A stretch of DNA of 64,000 bases from Haematobia irritans (lineage: Eukaryota > Arthropoda > Insecta > Diptera > Muscidae). Every line of letters begins with the position of its first letter. Position 1 is the first letter of the stretch. Shown here piece after piece: positions 11,101-22,089 of this stretch. The translations under genes and the position numbers were made by a program. The stretch lies in NCBI RefSeq assembly GCF_050003625.1, contig NC_134398.1, positions 86,305,983-86,369,982 on the forward strand, read 5' to 3'. The notes beneath the pieces are model-generated. The model searched no databases, had not been told where the DNA came from, and worked only from the letters and a program-made list of their open reading frames with translations.

Positions 11101-13928
11101 ACACCGAAGGTCACCGTTTGTAGTTCATAGTCCTGGACTGTCCTTGTCGGAGAATCCCTAAAAACAATTCTCTGCAACGGAGCATGAGAAGAGTCCACTC
11201 GAATCTGCCTATACATCTGTGTAATATCGCAGTTGAACACGTATTTAAATAGTCGCCATCGCACAATAAGAAGGACTAAGTCCTGCTGCAAAGTGGGACC
11301 TACGTGAAGGATATCGTTAAGACTATTCCCGTTGGACGTTTTATTAGACGCATTAAATACGACGCGAAGTTTGGAAGTCTTCTTCTCGAGGTTAATGACA
11401 GGATGATGTGGAAGATAACACGAAAGTGTATCACTTGCAGAAATGGCGGATACTGGCCTCATGTGATCCAAATGCAAATATTCTTTAACAACACTATCAT
11501 AAACTGATTTCACGTCCGGCCTTTTCGATAATGACGATTCATTACGATAAAATTGCCTCAAAGCAGTTGTTCGGGACTCACCCAAATATCCACGAGGACC
11601 GAGCTCTTCCTTTAGCGGAAGTGTAACTATATATCTACCTTCCGAATCTCTGCGCGTTGTCCGAACGTAATTTTCCTCACAGAACTTATCGGAGGGGGAC
11701 AAAACCCCTTTACGTGGTGTTTCCTCCAACTCCCAAAACCGTAAAAGCGTTCTATCTAAATTTTCCTCTTCATCAACCGCTATAGTCGTAGTAAATGTTT
11801 GAATTTGCGATGTAGAAATCGGACCCGTTACTAGCCAGCCGAAAACACTGTTCTGTGCTATCAATGATTGAGCCGCAATCTGCCGGCAACCTTCTAATAG
11901 TATTCTCGGGTACAAGTCAGCGCCTAGTAGAATATCGACCGGTCTCGACACGAAAAGATTCGGATCAGCTAAGCGAATATCCGGAATCTGAGACAAAACT
12001 TCCTGCGACACCGTAAAGGAAGGTAAATTCCCGGATATAGATTGGAGCACTATAGCCATAGTTTCCAACAAAACCGACGCGTTGAGTGGAGATCCGATTT
12101 TCAAATTACACATTTTACTCGATTTGGCCGAAATTGCGCTATTTACCCCCGAAATTGTAACATTAGCCGCGTGAACCGGTAGTTTCACCCGATTTCGAAA
12201 GCGTTCCGTCAGAAACGAAGATTCTGAAGCGGGGTCAATCAAAGCGCGTGCCGGATATGAAACCCCATCGTGCATGATATTAATCATCGCAGTTCCCAAA
12301 AGCACGGCCCTATTTTGCGTCGTATGAAATGCCTGGCGAGGTAGGCACGCCGACGAGGTAGAAGGTTGCGGCTGATCAACCGAAGGCATAGTTCTCGGTT
12401 GAAAACTAGCCGCTGAACTCGACAAGGTGTTGGTCGAACCCGTCGCCGAAGTCGCGCTATTAGACGGCGTAGAATCGCGATGCAATAGCGAATGATGTCT
12501 CGAATTACATTTTGCACACGAATATTGTCTTGGACAATCCTTCATCTCATGACCTTTCATTAAGCAATTCAAGCACAACCGGTTACGTTTTACCACTATG
12601 TAACGTTCCGATACCGAGAGTTTACCAAATTTAACGCAAGCCGAAAGTCTATGATTATGTTTAGGACAAATAACGCACTTAGATTCCGACGAAGCACGCG
12701 ACGATTTAGAAGAAGACGCATTGGTAAAATGCGCTTTTACCTTCTTTTCCTGAGAACGCTTCGAAGACGTGTCTTCCCGCAAATCATGCAAACACATCAA
12801 CGTACGAACCCTTTCGGACAAAAAAGCGTCTAAATCCGCCCACGACGAAAGGGCTGATTTGTCCCTAACACTCTGCTCCCAAAGAGTCTGTGTGAGCCGC
12901 GGCAAACGTTGAAGGCAAATAAAAACGAGTATCTGGTCCCAATTATCGGTCGAAACTTCGTACGTATTCAATGCCGAAAGACAGCCATTGATTCCACGTT
13001 GAATCGATTTCAAACCCGCACTTGTCTCTACCGATACTGCCGAAATTGCAAAGAGAGACTTAAGTTGATTGTGAACTAGAACCCGCTTATTGTCGTATGC
13101 ATCAACGAGGGCCTTCCACGCGAGGGCAAAACTTCGATGTGTCAGCGGAAACTTCGAGACAATTTCCCTAGCTTCGCCACTGGTCTTCCGCACAAGATGA
13201 CACAAACGCTCGACGTCCGTTAATCTTGAATTGTTAACATAAACTGCTTGAAACAAATCCCGGAATGTAGGCCAGTCTAGAAAATTGCCCTCAAATACAT
13301 CCGTATCGCACGGTGGCAACGCCAAATTGTGAACCATATCACAAAGTGGAGGGCCACTAACGGCCACTTCACCCCTAAACCCGGCTTTGCCATTAGGCAG
13401 CGACTGCCCATCCCGATCAGCCGGTATCGAAGTAGTCGCGTTATTAGCCAAAATCGCTTCGGATCCTTGAGTCGATTTATGAGACCCGATACTCCGTCTC
13501 GATGCTGCAACGACCGAAGACGCAGACGAAGTGATCGATGATCTACGTGACCGACGAAACTGGCCCAATTTTCGATTTATCGCGGACAAACAATTCATAA
13601 AAGCCTGATGGGACGCGTCATATTTCCCGTCCACCGATTCAATATCGCTCGTTTGCGTTGTTCCGGCACCCTGTAAACTAGCCACGCATTCCTCAAAGCA
13701 ATCCTGAACCTTTGTCCACAACTTCCCCAATTCCTCACTTCGAATCTCGAGGCTATAGACGTCTAACTCCTCATCTTTCATGGCATTAAAATGGGCGTGG
13801 AATTTAATAAGAGCGTCCGAAACGCGAATAAAGCGATCAAAGGGAAATACAGACATTCTAACTTTACGTTCAACTACCAAATTGAAGAATGTAACCAAAT
13901 ACGAAATTACAATATAGCCAAGAAGCAA
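8199..13928 (-). CDS. BEL/Pao Gag-Pol polyprotein
   Basis: This single frame has 1,909 codons. The likely start is the ATG at 13856 (residue 25, MSVFPFDRF), because the upstream 24 residues are hydrophobic and unlike Gag. Domain order seen: N-terminal Gag-like coiled region; DUF1759-like Gag domain around residues 200-330; two CCHC-like knuckles around 450-482; a DUF1758-type aspartic protease with Asp565 in the context IDPASES; reverse transcriptase with YVDD at 977-980; RNase H with FSDAS (Asp about 1155); integrase with an HHCC-like zinc region and catalytic Asp about 1535, Asp about 1601 (SDNGTNF) and Glu about 1654 (GLWEAG); then a DUF5641-like C-terminal domain. This order is the BEL/Pao order. 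The last ~55 residues resemble a second, partial copy of the protease-domain tail. There is no envelope gene. The frame has no stop, which fits recent activity. Confidence 0.95.
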   Translation of the reverse strand: MLLGYIVISYLVTFFNLVVERKVRMSVFPFDRFIRVSDALIKFHAHFNAMKDEELDVYSLEIRSEELGKLWTKVQDCFEECVASLQGAGTTQTSDIESVDGKYDASHQAFMNCLSAINRKLGQFRRSRRSSITSSASSVVAASRRSIGSHKSTQGSEAILANNATTSIPADRDGQSLPNGKAGFRGEVAVSGPPLCDMVHNLALPPCDTDVFEGNFLDWPTFRDLFQAVYVNNSRLTDVERLCHLVRKTSGEAREIVSKFPLTHRSFALAWKALVDAYDNKRVLVHNQLKSLFAISAVSVETSAGLKSIQRGINGCLSALNTYEVSTDNWDQILVFICLQRLPRLTQTLWEQSVRDKSALSSWADLDAFLSERVRTLMCLHDLREDTSSKRSQEKKVKAHFTNASSSKSSRASSESKCVICPKHNHRLSACVKFGKLSVSERYIVVKRNRLCLNCLMKGHEMKDCPRQYSCAKCNSRHHSLLHRDSTPSNSATSATGSTNTLSSSAASFQPRTMPSVDQPQPSTSSACLPRQAFHTTQNRAVLLGTAMINIMHDGVSYPARALIDPASESSFLTERFRNRVKLPVHAANVTISGVNSAISAKSSKMCNLKIGSPLNASVLLETMAIVLQSISGNLPSFTVSQEVLSQIPDIRLADPNLFVSRPVDILLGADLYPRILLEGCRQIAAQSLIAQNSVFGWLVTGPISTSQIQTFTTTIAVDEEENLDRTLLRFWELEETPRKGVLSPSDKFCEENYVRTTRRDSEGRYIVTLPLKEELGPRGYLGESRTTALRQFYRNESSLSKRPDVKSVYDSVVKEYLHLDHMRPVSAISASDTLSCYLPHHPVINLEKKTSKLRVVFNASNKTSNGNSLNDILHVGPTLQQDLVLLIVRWRLFKYVFNCDITQMYRQIRVDSSHAPLQRIVFRDSPTRTVQDYELQTVTFGVNCAPYLAIRTLLQLAEDTEEEFPLAADILRKCMYVDDVLTGTHDLETAIMARDQLIAALATAKFELRKWTSNYREILDSLPPEYLVDAQLLAFVEASNSKPLGVRWNAQLDAFYFAVEPIAKRCGYTKREVLSAIAKLFDPVGWLGPVIIVAKIIMQKVWLDRVGWDEILPSATASEWEKFVDSYPDVNSINIPRWIRYTPCTSAELHVFSDASVKAYAGVVYIRVLAPNGEIVVNLLSCKTKVAPLKSVSLPRLELCGAVLASELARTVIREIGIDFGRIYCWTDSTIVLAWLKKTPSAWTTFVANRVCRIQENVGGTNWYHVRSEDNPADLGSRGVSPSDLAASRLWWHGPQWLSCSQSEWPVRDTSSFDTDVEIRSVKAHASFVNSYEDVLDRFSSLDRALRVISYVMRFFYRTHPAHRRDCSYADHSLSSSEIRATKSRLIVLAQKMNYGNEYKDLMDRSSLGTGSSLVSLNPFLDEMGVMRMYGRLSRSPILSYSERHPIILPYSCRFTKLLVEFVHLISIHGGNQLMLRILRIEYWIPRVRNLIRSVIHRCKPCLLERKRVCSQVMAPLPPERTVLDRPFTTTGVDYAGPFEVKSFTGRYCRITKGYVCVFVCFATRAIHLEAVSDLSTAGFLAAFHRFVARRGCPATIFSDNGTNFVGASRELERNFRDVMRGSSDVVSSKFAHQGLSWRFIPAGAPHMGGLWEAGVKSFKLHFRRQIGNVRFTFEEFSTVLARIEACLNSRPLCPQSDNPQELDALTPGHFLIGAPLLAPAEPVITEQPLSLVNRFRKVQALAQQFCVRWKEEYLKNLHMRYKWKFPQRDVMVNDLVVIRHEQLPPTSWKLGRVVSVHPGVDGHIRVQFCRLTVSSAYDPEQRLTFTARVHDLGRVLTPAEAVPERIKESFLGLPLADPQFYRVGRVAIVFGPEVYGRIITHRVYTSPGLPVAHYTIFGWVLSGLCNC

Positions 13929-14995
13929 CGGCCAATAAAATTACCAAACTCAGACAAGGTTCCGTTCAATAAAAATAGCAAAATACGCAAAAGTAACTCA
14001 AATTCCGACCAAAACGAAAAAACACAATTTTCACTATCAAAATAAATCAATCCGTATCAAATATCAAAACGCACTTTATCTCGAGTTACAAAGATTAATT
14101 CGAGTCCACAACTCGCGAAAATCCGACAAAAGATCAAACGTTCCCAGAAACCGAAAATACTGAATGTAGGGTGCACAAAATATTACCCCCGAACGCTTGA
14201 CACAAGAAAAATTATAATAATAATAATAATAAACAAAGGTATAAATAAATCAATAATAATAAATACCTGTCCAATAAATATTCAAAATTTACCAAATATT
14301 TCAATGATCGAATAATTTCTCTCAGTGTGAGAGCGTAAAAGTTTCAAAATATACCGAGTTTTAATTCAAGCCCCGATTCCAACCGGGAAATATTCAAACC
14401 TTTGAATTCAACTTGAATTCTAATGTGGGAATTACACGTAGTGTATAGCCCCCTTAAGAATTCAAATGATGATCGATATCCGATAACACGATAGTACGAG
14501 ATGTGCCCGATTAGTCACTATACTATAGCAATCGACTAAGAGCGCAACACTGATGAGAACAAAACAAAATAAAAGCTTTTGTATGTTCTCAAATGTATGC
14601 AAATGAACGAAACAATAATTAATAAATGAAATTTCAGCACAGAAAACGCGAAAAAGTGGTGAATATACGAAACAAAGAGAGTGATATATGTGTATAGTGA
14701 ATATTAGTGTACGAAAGTGGTGAAAATATGTACTTTAAGTTATTTCTCTCCGAAATTATTTGCACAGACGTCAAAATGGAAATACAAAAACAAAAACCTT
14801 GAATGCGTTTTGCCGTCGGCAAATGAAAATTTACTTAAAAACAATGAAAAACGATATTTTCACGCAAATAAAGGCAAATAAACCACTTTAAATAAAAAAA
14901 AACACTAATATTCACTGATATCACTGAACTTGTACACCACTTTTAGGAATATTTATAATAAAAACCGATCGCGTAGCGTTGTAAAACAACCTTTT

Positions 14996-16316
14996 TATAC
15001 CCACCACCATAGGATGGGGGGTATATTAACTTTGTCATTCCGTTTGTAACACATCGAAATATTGTTCTAAGACCCCATAAAGTATATATATTCTGGGTCG
15101 TGGTGAAATTCTGAGTCGATCTGAGCATGTCCGTCCGTCCGTCCGTCCGTCCGTCCGTCCGTCCGTCCGTCTGTTGAAATCACGCTAACTTCCGAACGAA
15201 GCAAGCTATCGACTTGAAACTTGGCACAAGTAGTTGTTATTGATGTAGGTCGGATGGTATTGCAAATGGGCCATATCGGTCCACTTTTACGTATAGCCCC
15301 CATATAAACGGACCCCAAAATTTGGCTTGCGAGGCCTCTAAGAGAAGCAAATTTCATCCGATCCGGCTGAAATTTGGTACATGGTGTTAGTATATGGTCT
15401 CTAACAACCATGCAAAAATTGGTCCACATCGGTCCATAATTATATATAGCCCCCATATAAACCGATCCCCCGATTTGGCTTGCGAGGCCCCTAAGAGAAG
15501 CAAATTTCATCCGATCCGGCTGAAATTTGGTACATGGTGTTAGTATATGGTCTCTAACAACCATGCAAAAATTGGTCCACATCGGTCCATAATTATATAT
15601 AGCCCCCATATAAACCGATCCCCCGATTTGGCTTGCGAGGCCCCTAAGAGAAGCAAATTTCATCCGATCCGGCTGAAATTTGGTACATGGTGTCAGTATA
15701 TGGTCTCTAACAACCATGCAAAAATTGGTCCACATCGGTCCATAATTATATATAGCCCCCATATAAACCGATCCCCCGATTTGGCTTGCGAGGCCTCTAA
15801 GAGAAGCAAATTTCATCCGATCCGGCTGAAATTTGGTATGTGATGTTAGTATATGGTCTCTAACAACCATGCAAAAATTGGTCCACATCGGTTCATAATT
15901 ATATATAGCCCCCATATAAACCGATCACCAGATTTGACCTCCGGAACCTCTTGGAAGACCAAAATTCATCTGATTCAGTTGAAATTTGGTACGTGGTGTT
16001 AATATATGGCCTCAAACTCCCATGCAAAAATTGGTCGATATCGGTCCATAATTATATATAGGCCCCATATAAACCGATCCCCAGATTTGACCTCCAGAGC
16101 CCCTTGGAAGAGCAAAATTCTTCCCATTCGGTTGAAATTTGGTACGTGATGTTAGTATATGGTATCCAACAACCATGCAGGAATAAGAAGTTTTAACATA
16201 CCACAACCCAAGTAATTCGATTGTGGATGACAGTCTTTCGTAGAAGTTTCTACGCAATCCATGGTGGTGGGTACATAAGATTCGGCCTGGCCGAACTTGC
16301 GGCCGTATATACTTGT
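14996..16316 (+). mobile_element. Family A mini-me/Helentron-like element A1
   Basis: It starts TATACCCACCACCATAGG and ends with the hairpin TTCGGCCTGGCCGAA followed by GGCCGTATATACTTGT, inserted between T residues without a clear duplication. A GTCC microsatellite lies near the left end, and then come tandem 153-bp units. It matches A2 (23996) closely except for one additional 153-bp unit and one GTCC fewer. It contains no real gene. The 51-residue repeat frames arise because the unit is a multiple of three. Confidence 0.88.
15129..15173 (+). repeat. (GTCC)n microsatellite of element A1
   Basis: About eleven GTCY units in a row at the position where mini-me-type elements carry a proto-microsatellite. 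The A2 copy (about 24129) is one unit longer. Confidence 0.9.
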
Positions 16317-16575
16317 TTTTTCTTTAAATGGACGGACGACCACTATATTTGTTGTTGCACCGACCGCGAACTCACTTTATAAGGGAAAATGCACTGCACT
16401 TACCTTATAAAACGATGAAACAGATGTTGAGGATGATGAACTGATTGGTTTGAGTTTAAGGTGAAATTGATGACCAGGTCAGGTGGACTGTGTCTATAAC
16501 AAAAACCAAGAAAAACACCGGTTAAACCAATTCTTCCACTCCGAAGTCCAATTATCCGGTACGAATGGATCAAAA

Positions 16576-16938
16576 TGTTCGCCGAATGCGAAAAGTATGG
16601 AAATATAGAGAAAAATAAAAACACGATAGTTTAATATTTTCAATATATAACAAGAGCAGAAGGTTTTATTAAGGTGTTTTCTATTATAATTAATGGTAAA
16701 CAATATTACCTATAATTTCCAACGATATGGATAAATTTGCAACCGCACCAATTGGCTTATCGATAACAAGTAAAGTGAGAGATGCTCTCAACCAAGATGG
16801 CGGAAGGCGGGGCTTTTGACAAGATAAATTAATATTCAAATTATGACATTTCTACTCTGGCAGGGATGTACCAAAAAGTAGTATACAAATTCTAACGAAC
16901 ACTATTAAGTCCAATTAATCTTTACTCGAACTTAAACA
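16576..16938 (-). repeat. 5' LTR of the BEL element
   Basis: It appears identical to 7469-7831 and is flanked on the right by the target duplication ATGTG. Being upstream of the minus-strand polyprotein, it should carry the promoter, but I saw no unambiguous core promoter motif. Confidence 0.95.
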
Positions 16939-17243
16939 ATGTGTGAATGTAAACATATATAAATTTACAAATTTTGTGATATTTTATTCAGAGAGCGACA
17001 AAGTGAGAGAGAGTATAGAGAAAAAAATAGGGATGGAAACCGGGAGGGTTGACGAAAGATATCAACATATCACAGCGAGACAATCAAAAGAGAGCCATTT
17101 CTGTGAATTTGCTTGTATGTTGTTTCGGAAAACTGTTTTATGATAAGACCAAAAATTTGATATGCTTAAGTCTAAATATTATTTAAATTGAATATTAGAA
17201 TGAGTATTCAGAGTAAAGAGAATATACATTTGAAAAAAAGCAT

Positions 17244-17404
17244 GTGTTTTCGCCTTGAGAGCAGCATTTTATGTATGTGTGGACATGCGTTTTGTTTATC
17301 ATTTTAGCATTATGGGCACAATTTTTTTCTTGGTTCATTAAAAAAAATCGGTACGTACGAGGAGTAAGTCCAAATATTCAGGCAAAGTAAATTGAAAAAA
17401 AAAA
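17244..17404. other. AT-rich spacer
   Basis: Sequence between the end of recognisable E1 homology and element C1. Nothing is recognised. Confidence 0.4.
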
Positions 17405-19297
17405 ACAAGTATATACAGCAGTAAGTTCGGCCGGGCCGAATCTTAAATACCCACCACCATGAACCAAATATTAGGGTGTCCTTTGAAATTTCAGGAGGGC
17501 TTGAGGACTTGAGGACACTTCCCGAAGATAAATTTAAAGATTTCATCCATGAGGACTATATCAGATTCTGGATTTATAAGAACCATTTTTGTTTGAGTTT
17601 TAGAGGAATCATTAACATCTCTTGTAAGTGTGCAAGAAAATTATAAAATAACGTCTTGATTTGAAATCTTAAATCTGTAGAAGTAAAATCTGGAAATTTT
17701 ACATTGAGTTTCAAGCAATTTTCATCATCAGTGCGCCTTCTACACCCTCAAGAAGTGAAGTCGGTCTATATGGAGGCATTACCAAATGGACCTATAAAAA
17801 CCTAATCCGATACACGTTATTGTGAGCCTAAAATACCAGAATATTTACAATTTCAGGCAAATCAGATAAAAACTACGGTTTCTAGAAACCCAAGGAGTTA
17901 AATCGGGAGATCGTTCTTATGGGGGCTATACTGAAATATGGACCGATGCTCACCGTTTTCGGCACACCTCTTTATGACCCGAAAATATCTCTAGATTTCC
18001 AATTTCAGGCAAATAGGATAAAAACTTCGGATTCTAGAAGCCCAAGAAGTAAAATCGGGAAATCGGGCTATATGGGGGCTATACCAAAATATGGACCGAT
18101 CCTCACCATTTTCGGCACACTTCTTTATGGTCCTAAAATACCTCTAGATTTCCAATTTCAGACAAATTGGATAAAAAATAAGGTTTCTATAAGCCCAAGA
18201 CCCCAAATCGGGAGGTCGTTTTATATGGGGAACATATCAAAACATGGACCGATACTCACAATTTTTGGCACACGTATTTGTAGTCCTACAATACCTCTAG
18301 ATTTCCAATTTCCGGTAAATTGAATAAAAACTGCGATTTCTATAAGCCAAAGAAGTAAAATCGGGAGATGGGTCTTTATGGGGGCTATACCAAAATATGG
18401 ACCGATACTCACAATTTTTGGCACACGTATTTGTGGTCCTACAATACCTCTAGATTTCCATTTTCAGGTAAATTGAATAAAAACTGCGGTTTCTATAAGC
18501 CCAAGAAGTAAAATCGGGAGATCGGTCTATATGGGGGCTATACCAAAATATGGACCGATACTCACAATTTTTGGCACACGTATTTGTGGTCCTACAATAC
18601 CTCTAGATTTCCAATTTCCGGTAAATTGAATAAAAACTGCGATTTCTATAAGCCAAAGAAGTAAAATCGGGAGATGGGTCTATATGGGGGCTATACCAAA
18701 ATATGGACCAATACTCACAATTTTCGGCACACGTATTTATGGTCCGACAATACCTCTAGATTTCAAATTTCAGGTAAATTGAATAAAAACTGTGGTTTCT
18801 ATAAGCCCAAGAAGTAAAATCGGGAGATCGGTCTATATGGGGGCTATGCCAGAACGTGGACCGATACTCACCATTTTTGGCACACCTCTTTACGGTCACA
18901 AAATACCTCCAGATTTCAAAATTCAGGCAAATTGGATAAAAACTACGGTTTCTATAAGCCCAAGACCCAAATCGGGAGGTCGGTTTATATGGGAACTATA
19001 TCAAAACCTGGACCGATACAGCCCATCTTCGAACTTGACCTGCCTGCAGACAAAAGACGAGTTTATGCAAAATTTCAGCACGATTGCTTCATTATTGAAG
19101 ACTGTAGCGTGATTACAACAGACAGACAGACAGACAGACAGACAGACGGACAGACGGACATCGTTATATCGTCTTAGAATTTCTCCCTGATCAAGAATAT
19201 ATATACTTTATATAGTCGGAAATCGATATTTCGATGCGTTACAAACGGAATGACAAACTTATTATACCCCCGTCACCATTCTATGGTGGTGGGTATA
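17405..19297 (-). mobile_element. Family C mini-me/Helentron-like element C1
   Basis: In the minus orientation it runs from a TATACCCACCACCATAGAAT hairpin end (right) to the hairpin TTCGGCCCGGCCGAA and TATACTTGT (left). It has several 153-bp units and a (GTCT)n tract near 19120-19160. It is close to full identity with C2 (27756-29644) on the opposite strand. The frames seen here are tandem-unit artefacts. Confidence 0.85.
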
Positions 19298-19320
19298 AAA
19301 ACGGAGGAATATATACAAAA

Positions 19321-20489
19321 ACAAGTAAGGAAAGTCTAAAGTCGGGCGGGGCCGACTATATTATACCCTGCACCACTTTGTAGATCTAAATTTTCGATAC
19401 CATATCACATTACGTCAAATGTGTTGGGTGCTATATATAAAGGTTTGTCCCAAATACATACATTTAACTATCACTCGATCTGGACAGAATTTGATAGACT
19501 TCTACAAAATCTATAGACTCAAAATTTAAGTCGGCTAAAGCCCTAACACAATGTTAGTAAAAAAATATGGGATAAATTTAAATCTGAAACAATTTTAAGG
19601 AAACTTTGCAAAAATTTATTTATGATTTATCGCTCAATATATATGTAATAGAAGTTTAGGAAAATTAAAGTCATTTTAACAGCTTTTCGACTAAGCAGTG
19701 GCGATTTTACAAGGGAAATGTTGGTATTTTGACCATTTTTGTCGAAATCAGTAAAACATATATATGGGAGCTATATCTAAATCTGAACCGATTTCAATCA
19801 AATTTGGCGCGCATAGCTACAATGCTAATTCTACTCCCTGTGCAAAATTTAAACTAAATCGGAGCAAAAAATTTACCTCTGTGGTCATATGAGTGTAAAT
19901 CGGGCGAAAGCTATATATGGGAGATATATCTAAATATGAACCGATTTCAACCAAATTTGGCACGCATAGCTACAATGCTAATTCTACTCCCTGTGCAAAA
20001 TTTCAACTAAATCGGAGCAAAAAATTGGCCTCTGTGGTCATATGAGTGTAAATCGGGCGAAAGCTATATATGGGAGATATATCCAAATCTGAACCGATTT
20101 CAACCAAATTTGGCACGCATAGCTACAATGCTAATTCTACTCCCTGTGCAAAATTTCAGCTAAATCGGAGAAAAAAATTGGCCTCTGTGGTCATATGAGT
20201 GTAAATCGGGCGAAAGCTATATATGGGAGCTATATCTAAATCTGTACCGATTTCAACCAAATTTGGCATGCATAGCTATGATGCTAATTCTACTCCCTGT
20301 GCAAAATTTCAACTAAATCGGAGCGAAAAATTGGCCTCTGTGGTCATATGAGTGTAAATCGGGCGAACGATATATATGGGAGCTATATCTAAATCTGAAC
20401 CGATTTCAATAAAATTTGGCACACTAGACTACACTACTAACTGAACTCCTAGTGCAAAATTTCACCCAAATTGGGCGAAAGATATATAT
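19321..20489 (-). mobile_element. Family B element B1, minus orientation, truncated at the hairpin side
   Basis: It begins ACAAGTAAGGAAAGTC with the palindromic GTCGGGCGGGGCCGAC, and continues through 153-bp units (GAACCGATTTCAA at 19785, 19938 and 20091). It faces B2 head to head, which makes a large inverted repeat. Its missing hairpin terminus appears to survive as GTGGAGCAGGGTATAAT at about 23785-23802. Confidence 0.78.
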
Positions 20490-21824
20490 GCTCCACACTG
20501 TGGAACAGGGTATTATAAGTTAGTGCATATGTTTGCAACACCCAGAAGGAGACGAGATAGACACATGGTGTCTTTGGCAAAAATGCTCAGGGTGGGCTCT
20601 TGAGTCGATATAGTGATGTCCGTCTGTCCGTGAACACATTTTTGTAATCAAAGTCTAGGTCGCAGTTTTAGTCCAATCGACTTCAAATTTGACACAAGTA
20701 TGTGCTTTGGCTCAGAATAGAACCCTATTGATTTTGGAAGAAATCGGTTCAGATTTAGATATAGCTCCCATATATATATTTCGCCCGATATGGACTTATA
20801 TGGCCCCAGAAGCCAGAGTTTTACCCTAATTTGCTTAAAATTTTGCAGAAGAAGAACAATAAGTCGAGTGTGCCAAATTTTATTGAAATCGGTTCAGATT
20901 TAGATATAGCTCCCATATATATCTTTCGCCCGATATGGACTATTACGGTCCCAGAAGCTAGAGTTTTATCCCAATTAGGTTGAAATTTTGCACTAGGGGT
21001 ACAATTAGTAGTGTAGTCAAGTATGCCAAATTTTATTGAAATCGGTTCAGATTGAGATATAGCTCCCACATATAGCTTTCGGCCGATTAACACTCATATG
21101 ACCACAGAGGCCAATTTTTAACTCCGATTTAGTTGAAATTTTCCACAGGGAGTAGAATTAGCATTGTAGCTATGCCTGCCAAATTTGGTTGAAATCGGTT
21201 CAGAATTAGATATTTCTCCCATATATAGCTTTCGGCCGATTTACACTCATATGACCACAGAGGCCAATTTTTAACTCCGATTTAGTTGAAAATTTGCACA
21301 TGGAGTAGAATTAGCATTGTAGCTCTGCGTGCCAAATTTGGTTTAAATCGGTTCAGATTTAGATACAGCTCTCATATATATGTTTTTCTGATTTCGACAA
21401 AAATGGTCAAAATACCAACATTTTCCTTGTAAAATCGCCACTGCTTAGTCGAAAAGTTGTAAAAATGACTCTAATTTTCCTAAACTTCTAATACATATAT
21501 ATCGAGCGATAAATCATTAATAAACGTTTGCGAAGTTTCCTTAAAATTACTTCAGATTTAAATGTTTCCCATATTTTTTTACTAACATTGTGTTCCACCC
21601 TAGAGCATTAGCCGACTTAAATTTTGAGTCTATAGATTTTGTAGAAGTCTATCAAATTCTGTCCAGATCGAGTGATATTTAAATGTATATATTTGGGACA
21701 AACCTTTATATATAGCCCCCAACACATTTGACAGATGTGATATGGTATCGAAAATTTAGATCTACAAAGTGGTGCAGGGTATAATATAGTCGGCCCCGCC
21801 CGACTTTAGACTTTCCTTACTTGT
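20490..21824 (+). mobile_element. Family B element B2
   Basis: It starts inside the hairpin CTCCACACTGTGGAACAGGG and ends GTCGGCCCCGCCCGACTT followed by CTTTCCTTACTTGT. It contains a short GTCTGTCCG tract and 153-bp units. It is part of the large duplication. Confidence 0.82.
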
Positions 21825-22089
21825 TTTATTTAGAAAAATCGGGTGGTACATATATGGGAGCTATAGCTAAATCTGAACCGATTTCGATGATTTGTTGCAC
21901 ATATAGTTAGTGCTATAGAAGATTACATTTAGCCAACTTTGAGTAAGATCGGTTGATAAATAAGGGTTTTATGACATAATTTGGCAAAATCGGGCGGGAG
22001 ATGTGATATGGTATCGAAAATTTAGATCTACAAAGTGGTGCAGGGTATAATATAGTCGGCCCCGCCCGACTTTAGACTTTCCTTACTTG
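21825..22089 (+). repeat. Short tandem fragment of family B terminus
   Basis: The block TTTATTTAGAAAAATCGGG plus the B terminus (ending CTTTCCTTACTTGTTTT) occurs twice in a row, giving a ~260-bp partial duplication between B2 and D1. Confidence 0.6.

Larger units (their letters stand above)
13929..16575 (-). other. BEL leader (5' untranslated region), interrupted
   Basis: Between the polyprotein start and the 5' LTR lies about 1.3 kb of element sequence (13929-14995 and 16317-16575), unusually long for a leader, with a 1.3 kb family A element inserted. No additional protein is recognised. ORFs reading across 15067-16257 belong to the tandem units of the insertion. Confidence 0.75.
7469..16938 (-). 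mobile_element. BEL/Pao LTR retrotransposon, apparently full length
   Basis: It is 9,470 bp, bounded by two 363-bp direct repeats beginning TG and ending CA. The 5-bp target duplication ATGTG sits at 7464-7468 and 16939-16943. The uninterrupted target is visible in the related element E2 at 33350-33354. The minus strand encodes one long Gag-Pol polyprotein. Its leader contains a nested family A element (14996-16316). I could not identify a confident primer binding site or polypurine tract. Confidence 0.95.
7274..17243 (+). mobile_element. TIR element E1, split by the BEL retrotransposon
   Basis: 7274-7468 begins CACTGTTAGAAAAATATG and matches the left part of the intact element E2 (33161). 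The sequence resumes at 16944 after the BEL element and its 5-bp duplication, and matches E2 to about 17243, where homology is lost. The right terminus is missing. No coding capacity. Confidence 0.75.

Noticed and set aside
9027..13541. Plus-strand frames opposite the BEL polyprotein (9027-9689, 9953-10237 and others)
   Set aside because: They are antisense shadows of the 1,909-codon minus frame with no recognisable domains.
15067..15915. 282-codon minus frame with repeated MGAIYNYGPMW units, and similar frames at 24035, 17919 and 28726
   Set aside because: The repeat unit is 153 bp, a multiple of three, so any open unit stays open through the array. Both strands are open, and unit number varies between copies of a non-coding element.
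15250..15920. CRISPR-like array of direct repeats
   Set aside because: Units are contiguous 153-bp repeats without unique spacers, in a eukaryotic mobile element.
16576..16600. Primer binding site and polypurine tract of the BEL element
   Set aside because: Sequence beside the 5' LTR (TTTTGATCCATTCGTACC on the element strand) gave no clear tRNA 3'-end match by eye, and the tract before the 3' LTR is not convincingly purine-rich.
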